From Halobacteriales archaeon (lineage in GTDB: Archaea > Halobacteriota > Halobacteria > Halobacteriales > SKNY01): a stretch of 64,000 nucleotides of DNA. The notes beneath the pieces were generated by a model that did no database searches, was not told the origin of the DNA, and was given only the letters and a program-made list of their open reading frames with translations. The DNA lies in NCBI GenBank assembly GCA_007118975.1, contig SKQO01000080.1, positions 1-64,000 on the forward strand. Direction: 5' to 3'. Shown here in pieces: positions 10,939 to 20,222 of the stretch (positions are counted from its first letter, which is position 1; each line of letters starts with the position of its first letter). The position numbers and the translations under genes are program-made.

Positions 10939-11397
10939 ATGAGAGACCGGAGCGAGCGCCCGCAAGTGTCGCGGGTTCGCCGGGAAAAACGCCGTCGAGA
11001 TGCCGACCGGAGCTTCGACGGTGGATCCGTAGCGGTCGGCCTATTGCTCGCGCTGACGATGTTTGTCCCGTCTTACGTGTTCACCCTTCCGGCGTGGTTG
11101 CCGCTCGGTAGCGTGGGGATCGGACTCTTTCTCGGTGGATTTCTCGCCAGTTCCATGGCCGCTAGGGTGGGGGCCTGTCGGTTCTGCCACGGAGTCATGG
11201 TGGGAGTTCTCTTCGTCGGGATCGTCGCTGCCGTCACGTTGAGCACGCACGTTGCCCCGGGCGAGCCGGAGTCGGTGGCGCTCGTGGCGACCTTCGACGA
11301 CCGCACTGCCACCATGCTCCTCGGCGCGTTCGGGAGTATTGCCGTGGCTGGATTAGGCGGGCTGGTGGCCGCGCTCCCGGACGCCGCGACGTCGTAA
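10939..11397 (+). CDS. Multi-TM membrane protein, DUF5518-like
   Basis: Several hydrophobic helices; start trimmed to the internal ATG. Confidence 0.65.
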   Translation: MRDRSERPQVSRVRREKRRRDADRSFDGGSVAVGLLLALTMFVPSYVFTLPAWLPLGSVGIGLFLGGFLASSMAARVGACRFCHGVMVGVLFVGIVAAVTLSTHVAPGEPESVALVATFDDRTATMLLGAFGSIAVAGLGGLVAALPDAATS

Positions 11398-11429
11398 CCG
11401 GTTAGGGGAAGGGTGGTCTAGTTCCGCTA

Positions 11430-13247
11430 GTGACGACTGCCGACGCTGCGGGCTGGCTGGAACAATTCTTCGCGGCGCTACAGCGCCTCGGCGAGCCCGT
11501 CGTGACCACGGCCGAGCTCGTCGACGTCGTGGAAGACGACGAACCGTCAGTTGTCCGGAATCTGGAAGCCCTTGTCCGCGCGGATCACATCGGGACGCGC
11601 CGGCTACCGACCGGCGAGCGAATCTGGTTTCCGGTTGAATGGACCGCCGGACTCGAGCGGGAACACGTTGTTTGCTTCCCGGACGAGCGGATCATCGTTG
11701 TCGAAAACCCCGAGCAGTACACCAGGGCGCTGCTGTCCCAGTTTGCTCACCTTGAGGCGACGACAGGTGACGGCGCCTATCGGTATCGTATTCGTCCCGT
11801 CGACGTTTGGCACGCTCCCTACGAGGAATTCGAGCAACTCGAAGGCGCGGTCGTCCGGGTGATCGGCGACCTAGACGAAGGGCTGGCATCCTGGCTAGCA
11901 GACCAGTGGCAGCGCGCCCGACGGTTCAGGCTGATCACCCACCCAGACGGGTACACTGTCCTCGAGGCGGTGACCCCCGAGCTGATGGGTAACGTCGCTC
12001 GCCAGGTCCTCGACGAGGAGCACCTCCACGGGCCGATCTCCGATACGGAAAGCTGGGTTGTGGAGGGAAGCGAGGCAGCCATCAAACGGTCACTGTACGA
12101 GGAAGGGTTCCCAGTTCAGGACGACCGGGACCTCGATACTGGCGAGCCCCTCGCGTTCGAGACCGAGCTGACCCTCCGGGAGTATCAAACCAGATGGGTA
12201 GATACGTTCATGGAGGCGGGTGCCGGCGTCATCGTGGGGCCACCGGGTAGTGGCAAAACGATCACCGCCGTGGAGATCATGCAACGTGTCGGGGGCGAAA
12301 CACTGGTGCTGGTTCCGAGCCGGGAACTCGCGGCCCAGTGGCGCGATGTTATTCTGTCCCAGACCACCCTCGGGCAGGATCAGATCGGCGAGTATCACGG
12401 CGGCACCAAGCAGCTCCGGCCGGTCACGATCGCCACCTATCACATCGCTTCGATGGGTCGACACCGCCACCTGTTCGACGACCGGGAATGGGGACTGATC
12501 GTCACCGACGAAGTACAGCACATTCCGGCGGACGTCTACCGGGGCGCCGCGACGCTCCAGAGTCGGTTCCGGCTGGGATTGTCGGCCAGTCCAGTCCGCG
12601 AAGACGACAAGGAGGCGGAGATCTTCACCCTCATCGGACCACCCATCGGCACGGACTGGTCGGCACTTCTGGAAGCCGGGTACGTCCTCGAGCCGGAACT
12701 CGAGATCAGATACGTGCCCTGGACGTCCACAACCGATAGAGAGTCCTACGATCTCGCGGAGGGACATCAACGCCGGCAGCTCGCAGGAATGAACCCGGCC
12801 AAGCGGGATGAGATCGAGCGACTGCTCGATGCCCATCCCGACGACCCCGTCCTCATCTTCGTAGACTGGCTTGACCAGGGTCGCGAATATGCGGACGTGC
12901 TCGGCGTCCCCTTCATTAGCGGCGAGACCAGGCATGCAGAGCGCGAGCGACTGTTCGAAGCGTTCCGCAACGGCGACGAGCGAGTGCTCGTCATCTCGCG
13001 TGTCGGCGACGAGGGCCTCGACTTACCCGATGCATCGGTCGCCATCCTCGCATCCGGCCTCGGGGGATCGCGCCGACAGGGCACCCAGCGGGTGGGCCGG
13101 ACCATGCGTCCGGCGGCCAGTGCGAGCGTCTACGTACTCGCCACGCGAGGTTCTGTCGAGGAGGACTTCGCACGCAACCAGCTCCGGCACCTGCAGGGGA
13201 AAGGGATGAAGGTGAGCGAGACGACCGTCGCGGGCGGTGAGGAATGA
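11430..13247 (+). CDS. DEAD/DEAH helicase, archaeal XPB/Rad25-like
   Basis: VGPPGSGKTIT (Walker A), VTDEVQH (DEVQ box II), RLGLSASPVREDDKE, GTQRVGRTMRP (motif VI). Confidence 0.9.
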   Translation: MTTADAAGWLEQFFAALQRLGEPVVTTAELVDVVEDDEPSVVRNLEALVRADHIGTRRLPTGERIWFPVEWTAGLEREHVVCFPDERIIVVENPEQYTRALLSQFAHLEATTGDGAYRYRIRPVDVWHAPYEEFEQLEGAVVRVIGDLDEGLASWLADQWQRARRFRLITHPDGYTVLEAVTPELMGNVARQVLDEEHLHGPISDTESWVVEGSEAAIKRSLYEEGFPVQDDRDLDTGEPLAFETELTLREYQTRWVDTFMEAGAGVIVGPPGSGKTITAVEIMQRVGGETLVLVPSRELAAQWRDVILSQTTLGQDQIGEYHGGTKQLRPVTIATYHIASMGRHRHLFDDREWGLIVTDEVQHIPADVYRGAATLQSRFRLGLSASPVREDDKEAEIFTLIGPPIGTDWSALLEAGYVLEPELEIRYVPWTSTTDRESYDLAEGHQRRQLAGMNPAKRDEIERLLDAHPDDPVLIFVDWLDQGREYADVLGVPFISGETRHAERERLFEAFRNGDERVLVISRVGDEGLDLPDASVAILASGLGGSRRQGTQRVGRTMRPAASASVYVLATRGSVEEDFARNQLRHLQGKGMKVSETTVAGGEE

Positions 13248-13287
13248 GCCGACACCGCTAAACGAGGCGCGGCGCCTAGGTGCCCCA

Positions 13288-14355
13288 ATGAGTCAACCAT
13301 CCCCGGATGTATACGAGCAGGGCCGGGGCATGGACGCGCACAACCAGGTGATGCGAGGGATCAGGGCGCAGGCGGAGGCGGCGTACGACCCCCACGAGCC
13401 GACCCGCGTCTGGATCGACGAGGACCGGACCCCGGACGGGCTCCAGGAAAGTCTCACCATTATCCTGAATACTGGTGGATGTCGATGGGCCCGGGCCGGC
13501 GGGTGTACGATGTGTGGCTACGTCGCCGAAACCGTCGACGGCGGTAGCGTGCCACATCCGGCGCTGCTCGACCAACTGGGTGTTGCCCTGGAGCACGAAC
13601 GCGAACACACCGACGAACCGTGCCCATTGATCAAAATTTACACCAGTGGGAGCTTCCTGGACGAACGCGAGATCGGGGCGGAAACCAGGCGGGCGATCGC
13701 GGAGACGTTCGCCGATCGAGAACGCATCGTCGTCGAAAGCCTCCCGGATTTCGTTGCACCCGAGAAACTCGAGGATTTCGTGGTCGAGGGGCTGTCGACC
13801 GACGTGGCGATCGGCCTCGAGACCGCATCCGACCGTATTCGACAGGATTGTGTGAACAAATACGTCACATTCGCTGACTTCGAGGAGGCCGCAGCTATCG
13901 CGCGCGACGTCGGGGCAGGTACCAAGGCGTACTTGCTGTTGAAACCACCGTTTTTGACGGAGGCAGCCGCCGTGACGGACATGATCGAGTCGATTCACGA
14001 GTGCGGAACCCACGCACACACCGTCTCGATGAATCCCACGAACGTTCAGCGCTACACGATGGTCGACGAGCTTTACTTCCGTGGGGGATACCGGCCACCC
14101 TGGCTGTGGAGTATCTGTGAGGTACTCGAGTCAACGACGGGGGCTGATACAATCGTGGTCTCGGATCCCGTCGGTGCCGGGGAGGATCGGGGAGCCCACA
14201 ACTGTGGTGAGTGCGACGAGCAGGTTGCCATGGCGATCAAGGATTTCTCGCTCCGCGGGGAACCGAGCGTTTTCGAGGAGGTCGAGTGCGCGTGCAAGCG
14301 GACGTGGGAACTCGTCATGGAACACGAGACGAGCTATAACCTGCCGTTGGAGTAG
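13288..14355 (+). CDS. Archaeosine biosynthesis radical SAM protein RaSEA
   Basis: CRWARAGGCTMCGY radical-SAM cysteines; ILNTGGCRWARAGGC; clustered with tgtA/arcS. Confidence 0.92.
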   Translation: MSQPSPDVYEQGRGMDAHNQVMRGIRAQAEAAYDPHEPTRVWIDEDRTPDGLQESLTIILNTGGCRWARAGGCTMCGYVAETVDGGSVPHPALLDQLGVALEHEREHTDEPCPLIKIYTSGSFLDEREIGAETRRAIAETFADRERIVVESLPDFVAPEKLEDFVVEGLSTDVAIGLETASDRIRQDCVNKYVTFADFEEAAAIARDVGAGTKAYLLLKPPFLTEAAAVTDMIESIHECGTHAHTVSMNPTNVQRYTMVDELYFRGGYRPPWLWSICEVLESTTGADTIVVSDPVGAGEDRGAHNCGECDEQVAMAIKDFSLRGEPSVFEEVECACKRTWELVMEHETSYNLPLE

Positions 14356-14531
14356 TGGCGGCGTACCGAAACCAACCGCGAAACCGGGACCCACGAGTCT
14401 ATGGTTCTGCGCCGTTGTCCCCCGGCCAACAGTACGCACCCTCCCAATGCCCCGAGCTCTATCGTCTTCGTAACGAGCGCGATCGGATCCTCCACCAGGT
14501 GGTCCACCAGCACTTCGAGCAAGCTATCTGA
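14355..14531 (+). CDS. Possible small protein (58 aa), GTG start overlapping the RaSEA stop
   Basis: VAAYRNQPRNRDPRVYGSAPLSPGQQYAPSQCPELYRLRNERDRILHQVVHQHFEQAI; taGTG overlap suggests translational coupling. Confidence 0.35.
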   Translation: MAAYRNQPRNRDPRVYGSAPLSPGQQYAPSQCPELYRLRNERDRILHQVVHQHFEQAI

Positions 14532-14537
14532 ATAATC

Positions 14538-14657
14538 ATGGACGTGCTCGTGCTCATGTTCGTGATCGCGGTCGTGGTGGTGATCGTGCCCGACATCCTC
14601 GAGGCCCAGAGTCGATTCGACGAGCTAGAACACGTGCCAGTCGAGGTACCCGATTAG
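14538..14657 (+). CDS. Possible single-TM miniprotein (39 aa)
   Basis: MDVLVLMFVIAVVVVIVPDILEAQSRFDELEHVPVEVPD; starts 6 nt after the previous stop. The antisense strand is also open (see findings). Confidence 0.3.
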   Translation: MDVLVLMFVIAVVVVIVPDILEAQSRFDELEHVPVEVPD

Positions 14658-14951
14658 ATAGTCCAGAACCATCCCTGCACCGAGTGCAGAGGCTGGTCGT
14701 AGAGAAAGCACACCGGCGGCGACCGGACCGATTCCCACAAGAATTACCCCCTCGGAGACTACAAAAAGGATGACCAAGATCGAAAACCCACCGCTCGCAA
14801 ACCAGTCTACGAATTCGGGATTGCCGAGCCCGAGGTGGACCGTGGCGCTCCCGGCGGGGAGGATGGCGATCACCAGCAAACGCTCTGGGAGATACGTTAC
14901 TACACGTCGTGGAACATCAACCACCGAAGCCGGCGAGCATGCGGGCACCAT
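14625..14951 (-). CDS. Small multi-TM membrane protein; true start uncertain
   Basis: VVTYLPERLLVIAILPAGSATVHLGLGNPEFVDWFASGGFSILVILFVVSEGVILVGIGPVAAGVLSLRPASALGAGMVLDYLIGYLDWHVF. Confidence 0.55.
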   Translation of the reverse strand: MVPACSPASVVDVPRRVVTYLPERLLVIAILPAGSATVHLGLGNPEFVDWFASGGFSILVILFVVSEGVILVGIGPVAAGVLSLRPASALGAGMVLDYLIGYLDWHVF

Positions 14952-15594
14952 CGCACCCGGCCGTGTAGGGAAGGGTGGCCCGTTCAGGGTGAGGCATCAA
15001 CACTGCGACGTTCTGACGTCGCCCGACGACGCCGGCGACGTTATCGCGGGAACCGTTGGGATTCGCCCGATCTGACACCGAGCCGTCCGGTTCACAGTAC
15101 CGACAGAGAATCCGATCTTCGTCCTCGAGGTCGGCGAGCGTCTCGGCATCGATTTCGAAGCGTCCCTCGCCGTGAGCAATGGGCAGTTTTAGTACCTCGC
15201 CCATCTCGTAGGCAGCCGTCCACGGCGTTTCGGTCGTCTCTATCCGCACGTAGACGTGTTCGCACTGGAATCGAGCGCTCTCGTTGACAGTAAACGCTCC
15301 CGGCGTCAACCCGGCCTCGCACCCGATCTGGGCGCCGTTGCAGATACCCAGCACCGGCACGCCCTCGTCGGCCGCCGCTCTCACCTCCTCCATGATCGGT
15401 TCCTGCGCTGCCATGGCTCCTGCACGCAGATAATCGCCGTAGGAGAACCCCCCCGGTAACACCACGCCGTCCACCTCCTCGGGGAGCCCGTCGTCGTACC
15501 AGACGAGATTCCCGTCAACGTCGAGTTCTTCCAGAGCAGTGACGGTATCCCGGTCGCAGTTGCTGCCACCAAATCGAATCACGGCGACACTCAT
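14917..15594 (-). CDS. purQ: Phosphoribosylformylglycinamidine synthase I (PurQ)
   Basis: VLPGGFSYGDYLRAGA, GVPVLGICNGAQIG glutaminase nucleophile region. Confidence 0.97.
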   Translation of the reverse strand: MSVAVIRFGGSNCDRDTVTALEELDVDGNLVWYDDGLPEEVDGVVLPGGFSYGDYLRAGAMAAQEPIMEEVRAAADEGVPVLGICNGAQIGCEAGLTPGAFTVNESARFQCEHVYVRIETTETPWTAAYEMGEVLKLPIAHGEGRFEIDAETLADLEDEDRILCRYCEPDGSVSDRANPNGSRDNVAGVVGRRQNVAVLMPHPERATLPYTAGCDGARMLAGFGG

Positions 15595-15610
15595 GGCGTC
15601 CTCGTCTGCT

Positions 15611-15862
15611 TCACTGCTGGTCGACCTCCACGTCGAAGTCGTGAATTGTCGGGTTGGCCAGGAGTCGCTCGGTCATTTCCGTGGCCCGTTCCTCGGCATC
15701 CGTCGGTGAGTCCGCCTCGAACTCGACTTGGAAGCGATCGGAACGGCGCACTTTCTCGACGTCGAAGTCGAGCCGCTGCAGTGCGCGCTTGGTTGTTTCC
15801 GCCTCCGGATCCAGGACGCCGGCCTTGAGCCGAACCGTTACCGTGGCGGTATAGCCGGTCAT
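15611..15862 (-). CDS. purS: Phosphoribosylformylglycinamidine synthase subunit PurS
   Basis: TVTVRLKAGVLDPEAETTKRALQRLDFDVEKVRRSDRFQV; adjacent to purQ. Confidence 0.96.
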   Translation of the reverse strand: MTGYTATVTVRLKAGVLDPEAETTKRALQRLDFDVEKVRRSDRFQVEFEADSPTDAEERATEMTERLLANPTIHDFDVEVDQQ

Positions 15863-15898
15863 TGGCTACAGGGGGGATTGGTGGCTGGAAAGATCTTT

Positions 15899-16927
15899 CT
15901 ACTCCCCGCCGGCGTCGAGTGCGCTCACTTCGGCAGCGACCGCGTGTAGGGGCGGTGCAACGAAGACCTGCCGCTCCAGAAACGCGTTTGCCCCGGCCGC
16001 ATACATGTCGCCGATCGTGTCTCGGACGGCTGAGGGCAACGGTTGCGGGGTCGTCTCGCACAGGGACCGCCACTCGGCGACTCCACGATCTGCCGCCTCC
16101 GTTTTGGCCGCCGCAACGGCGTTCACCCACGCTGGGTCTGCCGCTTTGTAATACTGCCGGACGATCTCCTTGGACAGCTGTTGACCGTCGTATGCAAACC
16201 GATTCTCGTCGAATGTCCCCACCACGTCGGCGACCTTGATCTCCCCGTCGTGATAGAGACACTCGATCTTCCCATCGAGGTGATCGAGCCCGACGGCCGC
16301 TGCTCGTTCCGTAATGACCTGGTTGACAGCTTTCGCGAGCGCGGTGAGTTCGGTGAGATCGGCGGCCCCCGCCAACTCGTCTGCTTCCTCGGTCGAAAGA
16401 TACCGGTCGGTCTCCTCGAATTTCGTGGAGAACTCGACGATCGGTTCCGCGAGCGTCACCGCGACGTCCGGCCAGGCACTGAACTCGAGGTCATGATCCT
16501 CCGGTGCCGTCCGGCGTCGGAGACTCGATCCCACCGGAACCTCGTTTCGAAACACGATCTCCAGTGGGATGAGGTAGTTACCGCCGGCGACCTCGTGGAA
16601 CGCCTCGTAGTCGTACTCGCCATCGGCGTACGGGAGTTGGGGGGTCTGGGTGAGCTCGATCATCATCTCGGTGACGGGCTCGTCGATGTCGGTCGTCCGG
16701 GTCGCGCTCGATCCGACACCCAGGTAATGGGTGGGGATCCCAGCATTCTCGAGCGCTTCGAAGTTCGCTCCACCCATCAGGCAGAGCGCGGCTCCTTTAT
16801 TCGGGATATCATCAGGCATCTGGCCCCAGTCAAACACGGAGTACGCGTCGGTGAAGATGAACGCGCCGCGTCCGAGGTCCGTGGGGGTTGGTTCGACGGA
16901 CACCCGGAACTCCTTGACGCTCGTCAT
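15899..16927 (-). CDS. purC: Phosphoribosylaminoimidazolesuccinocarboxamide synthase
   Basis: SAICAR synthetase motifs (GRGAFIFTDAYSVFDWGQMPDDIPNKG, LDGKIECLYHDGEIKVADVVGTFDENRF). Confidence 0.95.
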   Translation of the reverse strand: MTSVKEFRVSVEPTPTDLGRGAFIFTDAYSVFDWGQMPDDIPNKGAALCLMGGANFEALENAGIPTHYLGVGSSATRTTDIDEPVTEMMIELTQTPQLPYADGEYDYEAFHEVAGGNYLIPLEIVFRNEVPVGSSLRRRTAPEDHDLEFSAWPDVAVTLAEPIVEFSTKFEETDRYLSTEEADELAGAADLTELTALAKAVNQVITERAAAVGLDHLDGKIECLYHDGEIKVADVVGTFDENRFAYDGQQLSKEIVRQYYKAADPAWVNAVAAAKTEAADRGVAEWRSLCETTPQPLPSAVRDTIGDMYAAGANAFLERQVFVAPPLHAVAAEVSALDAGGE

Positions 16928-17016
16928 ACAGGAGACGGCGTAGGGTCGCGCAAAGAAGGTTGCCGGTCGCGGTGGATCGCGTAGGCTTTTGTGATCCGAC
17001 GAAAACAGGCTATCCG

Positions 17017-18384
17017 ATGAGCGATCTCGTCCCGCAGGCGGTGAACGTTCCCCGGGATCAGTTCGAGTTCGAACTCCTCCCGGAGACGGACCAATCCTTC
17101 GAGAACGCGCTGGCGAAGGCGCGGGACGGCGAACGGTTACACGTCGACGATGCAGTAGTGCTGCTCACGACCGGAACTGACTCCGATGGCATCGATCCCG
17201 TCAGAAAGGAGGCTGTCCTCGAGGCGGCCGACACTCACCGGGCGGAGACGGTGGGCGAGGAGGTCACCTTCGTCGCCAACCTCAACAACAACGTCACGAC
17301 CGCGTGTAACACCGGGTGCTTGTTCTGCAATTTCAAGGATACGGCCCACCGCTTCGAGCGAGACAATCCGGCCGACCACGGCGGGTTCACCAAAACGCCG
17401 GCAACGTCTTGCCGGATCGTCTCTGAGGCCGTCGAGTGGGGAATTTCCGAGGTATGCTCGGTCAGCGGCCTCCATCCAGCCCTCGCGCTGGACGAGGAAC
17501 ATCTCGAAATCCTCCGTGCAGACGCGAATGATCCGTCGCTTGACTTCAAACCGCCGGAGGCCTACGAGACGGATCCGGGGACCTACTGCGAGCAGCTTCG
17601 CGCTATGTCCGTCGACGGGCTACACGTCCATTCGATGACACCGGAGGAGGCAGCTCACGCTCGACGGGGCACCGACTGGTCCTACCGGACGGTGTACGAG
17701 CGAATGCACGCCGCCGGGCTCGATTCTGCACCCGGAACGGCCGCAGAGATTCTCGTAGACGAGGTGCGTGACGTGATCTGTCCCGGCAAGATCGACACGG
17801 CCGAGTGGGTGGCCGCGATGGAGGGCGCAGCCGAGGTCGGGCTGGGATTGACAGCGACGATCATGTACGGGCACGTCGAGAACGAACGTCACCGTGCGGA
17901 ACACCTACGCGTCGTGCGAGACCTGCAGGATCGGATCGGGGCGATCACCGAATTCGTCCCGCTCTCCTTTGTCCACCACGATACGCCGCTGTATAACGAG
18001 GGGATCGTCTCCGCCAGTTCGAGCACGGTCGAGGACGAACTGCTGATCGCCGTCTCGCGGTTGTTTCTCGACAACATTCCGAACATTCAGTCCTCGTGGG
18101 TCAAATATGGCGACGAACTCGGGCTCAAGATGCTCAACTGTGGCGCCAACGATTTCATGGGAACGATCCTCTCCGAGGAGATCACCAAACGGGCGGGTGG
18201 CCGGTTCGGGGAGGCAAGAAGCGTTACCGAATACGTCGAGATGATCGACGCCATCGGCCGTATTCCGGTGGAGCGGTCGACGGACTATCGACGTCGCCAC
18301 CGGTTCGACCCCGCGGACCCACCGTTCGGGCCAGTCCTCGGGCCAAAAGCCGATGGGACGCCGATGCTCGAACTTGTGTCCTAA
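17017..18384 (+). CDS. cofH: 7,8-didemethyl-8-hydroxy-5-deazariboflavin synthase subunit CofH
   Basis: Radical SAM CNTGCLFC; SVSGLHPAL; SSWVKYGDELGLKMLNCGANDFMGTILSEEI. Confidence 0.95.
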   Translation: MSDLVPQAVNVPRDQFEFELLPETDQSFENALAKARDGERLHVDDAVVLLTTGTDSDGIDPVRKEAVLEAADTHRAETVGEEVTFVANLNNNVTTACNTGCLFCNFKDTAHRFERDNPADHGGFTKTPATSCRIVSEAVEWGISEVCSVSGLHPALALDEEHLEILRADANDPSLDFKPPEAYETDPGTYCEQLRAMSVDGLHVHSMTPEEAAHARRGTDWSYRTVYERMHAAGLDSAPGTAAEILVDEVRDVICPGKIDTAEWVAAMEGAAEVGLGLTATIMYGHVENERHRAEHLRVVRDLQDRIGAITEFVPLSFVHHDTPLYNEGIVSASSSTVEDELLIAVSRLFLDNIPNIQSSWVKYGDELGLKMLNCGANDFMGTILSEEITKRAGGRFGEARSVTEYVEMIDAIGRIPVERSTDYRRRHRFDPADPPFGPVLGPKADGTPMLELVS

Positions 18385-19532
18385 GTGCCAGTCGCGGGAT
18401 CGATCCCGGCAATCGAATCGCCCTCGAGGACAGCCCGATACCGCCGACCACCGGCCGAGTTCGATCGAATGGCTGCTCGAATCGATTCGCTGATCCACCC
18501 GCGGTCACCATGCCCGCCATATTCCGCCGGTAGATACGTCTCATAGACCGGCAGTCGCTCCTCGAGTGGCACGCCGGCGTGATCCGCGAGTTCACGAAGT
18601 TCCTCCAGGGCCGGCCAGGCGTACGTGGGGTTGATGTAGTCGTCGGTAACGGGTGACACGCCGCCCAAATCGTCGACGCCACAATCGAGTAGCTCCGCGG
18701 TCGGCGAGAGGTTAGGTGGCACCTGAACGGACACTTCCGGCGGGAGTGCTGCTCTGGCCATCGCCGTCACTCGCCGCATGGCGTCGACGGAGGGTCGCTC
18801 AAACGTCGATCGCTCGTTGGGCACGACGTTCTGGACGATGACTTCCTGGATGTGCCCGTATCGATCGTGGAGCTCGGCGATCGCAAGGAGGCTCCGTGCC
18901 CGGTCCGCCCAGTCCTCGCCGATTCCGACAAGGATTCCCGTGGTGAAGGGCACCTGTAGTTCACCGGCAACGCGCAAGGTGTTCAACCGTTGCCCCGGCT
19001 GTTTTTTTCGGGGGCCCGCGTGGGCATCAACGTCAGCGACTGTTTCCAACATCACTCCCATCGAGGCGTTCACCGGAGCCACAGTCGCCATTTGCTCTTT
19101 CGTTTGATCGCCCGGATTGCTGTGGGGCAACAGTCCGATATCCAGCGCGAGTTCGCACATCTCTCGCAGATACGTGTGGATCGAATCGTGCCCCAGATCG
19201 TTCAGCTGTTGGTAGATCCCGGTGTACCGATCGTCCGGATCGTCGCCGAACGTAAACAACGCCTCCGTACAACCGGCGTCGACACCGCGTTCGAGGATTT
19301 CTCTCACCTCGTCGGGCGTCAGGAGCGACGCGTCACCGGGGGGATCGAAGTACGTACAGTAGGTGCAGGTGTATCGACACGCCGTCGTCAGCGGCACGAA
19401 CACGTTTCTGGCGAAGGTAAGTCGGTTCGCGGCGTCTACGTCGGCCGGCGTTACCGACAGGAGCTGGTCGACTGCGTCCTCGTCGAGGTCCAGGTCGATG
19501 TCCCACTCCCCGGCCCCCGGAATGGTCGCCAT
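18381..19532 (-). CDS. cofG: 7,8-didemethyl-8-hydroxy-5-deazariboflavin synthase subunit CofG
   Basis: Radical SAM CRYTCTYCTYF; EALFTFGDDPD; convergent overlap with cofH. Confidence 0.95.
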   Translation of the reverse strand: MATIPGAGEWDIDLDLDEDAVDQLLSVTPADVDAANRLTFARNVFVPLTTACRYTCTYCTYFDPPGDASLLTPDEVREILERGVDAGCTEALFTFGDDPDDRYTGIYQQLNDLGHDSIHTYLREMCELALDIGLLPHSNPGDQTKEQMATVAPVNASMGVMLETVADVDAHAGPRKKQPGQRLNTLRVAGELQVPFTTGILVGIGEDWADRARSLLAIAELHDRYGHIQEVIVQNVVPNERSTFERPSVDAMRRVTAMARAALPPEVSVQVPPNLSPTAELLDCGVDDLGGVSPVTDDYINPTYAWPALEELRELADHAGVPLEERLPVYETYLPAEYGGHGDRGWISESIRAAIRSNSAGGRRYRAVLEGDSIAGIDPATGT

Positions 19533-19567
19533 CGGGAAGTGATCCGCGGTGCGTCTTCAAAAACTTG

Positions 19568-20185
19568 TCACCCTCGGGCCCGCCGGGTCACTGTCACCCG
19601 ACCGTCTCCCACCGCAAGGCGGATGCCACGCTCTCGCAACCACGTGGCTGCCCGCCCGTCAGTGTGTAGAAGGACCTCGACGATATCAGCGGGTTCGTCA
19701 ACGTCGGTCGCGAGTCGAAACGAGTCGACCTCTGTTACTTCTAGCTCGTTCGCCGCCGCAATCGCACGATGGTCGCCAAGGGAATTCCCGTGGTAATCCA
19801 CCTCGAACGTCTCATCGCGCACCACGAGGACGTTTGTCCCACCCCCACGGCCGGGGGCGATTACCACGTCACCATTTCGGTCGAAGGTGTCCCGCAGGGC
19901 CTCGGTTGTTGCAAGCGCAACGTCGGCCATGACGACTGCTGTGGGTGGTTGGATTGCGGCCTCGACAGCCGGACTCAACGGCCGATCGTCCACCCGCACC
20001 GTGACGGGGACGGATTCGAACAGCGGCGCCGTCGAAAGCACCGTTACCTTCACGTCTATCGGCTCGAGCGCCGCCAGCACGTCCCCGAGCATCGCCCTCG
20101 CGAACGCCTGACGCTCGTTCGCCGAAAGAAGGTCCCCCAGACGGCTCTTCGGGCGTTCGGGCGTGTACGGAACGATAACCTGCAT
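19568..20185 (-). CDS. cofC: 2-phospho-L-lactate guanylyltransferase CofC
   Basis: MQVIVPYTPERPKSRLGDLLSANERQAFARAML; APGRGGGTNVLVVRD; start trimmed to the internal ATG. Confidence 0.92.
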   Translation of the reverse strand: MQVIVPYTPERPKSRLGDLLSANERQAFARAMLGDVLAALEPIDVKVTVLSTAPLFESVPVTVRVDDRPLSPAVEAAIQPPTAVVMADVALATTEALRDTFDRNGDVVIAPGRGGGTNVLVVRDETFEVDYHGNSLGDHRAIAAANELEVTEVDSFRLATDVDEPADIVEVLLHTDGRAATWLRERGIRLAVGDGRVTVTRRARG

Positions 20186-20222
20186 CGAGTCTGAATCGAC
20201 TGTGTAGAGTCGGCGTGCGTCC

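Noticed and set aside
16043-16984. 313-aa plus-strand ORF
   Set aside because: Antisense shadow of purC
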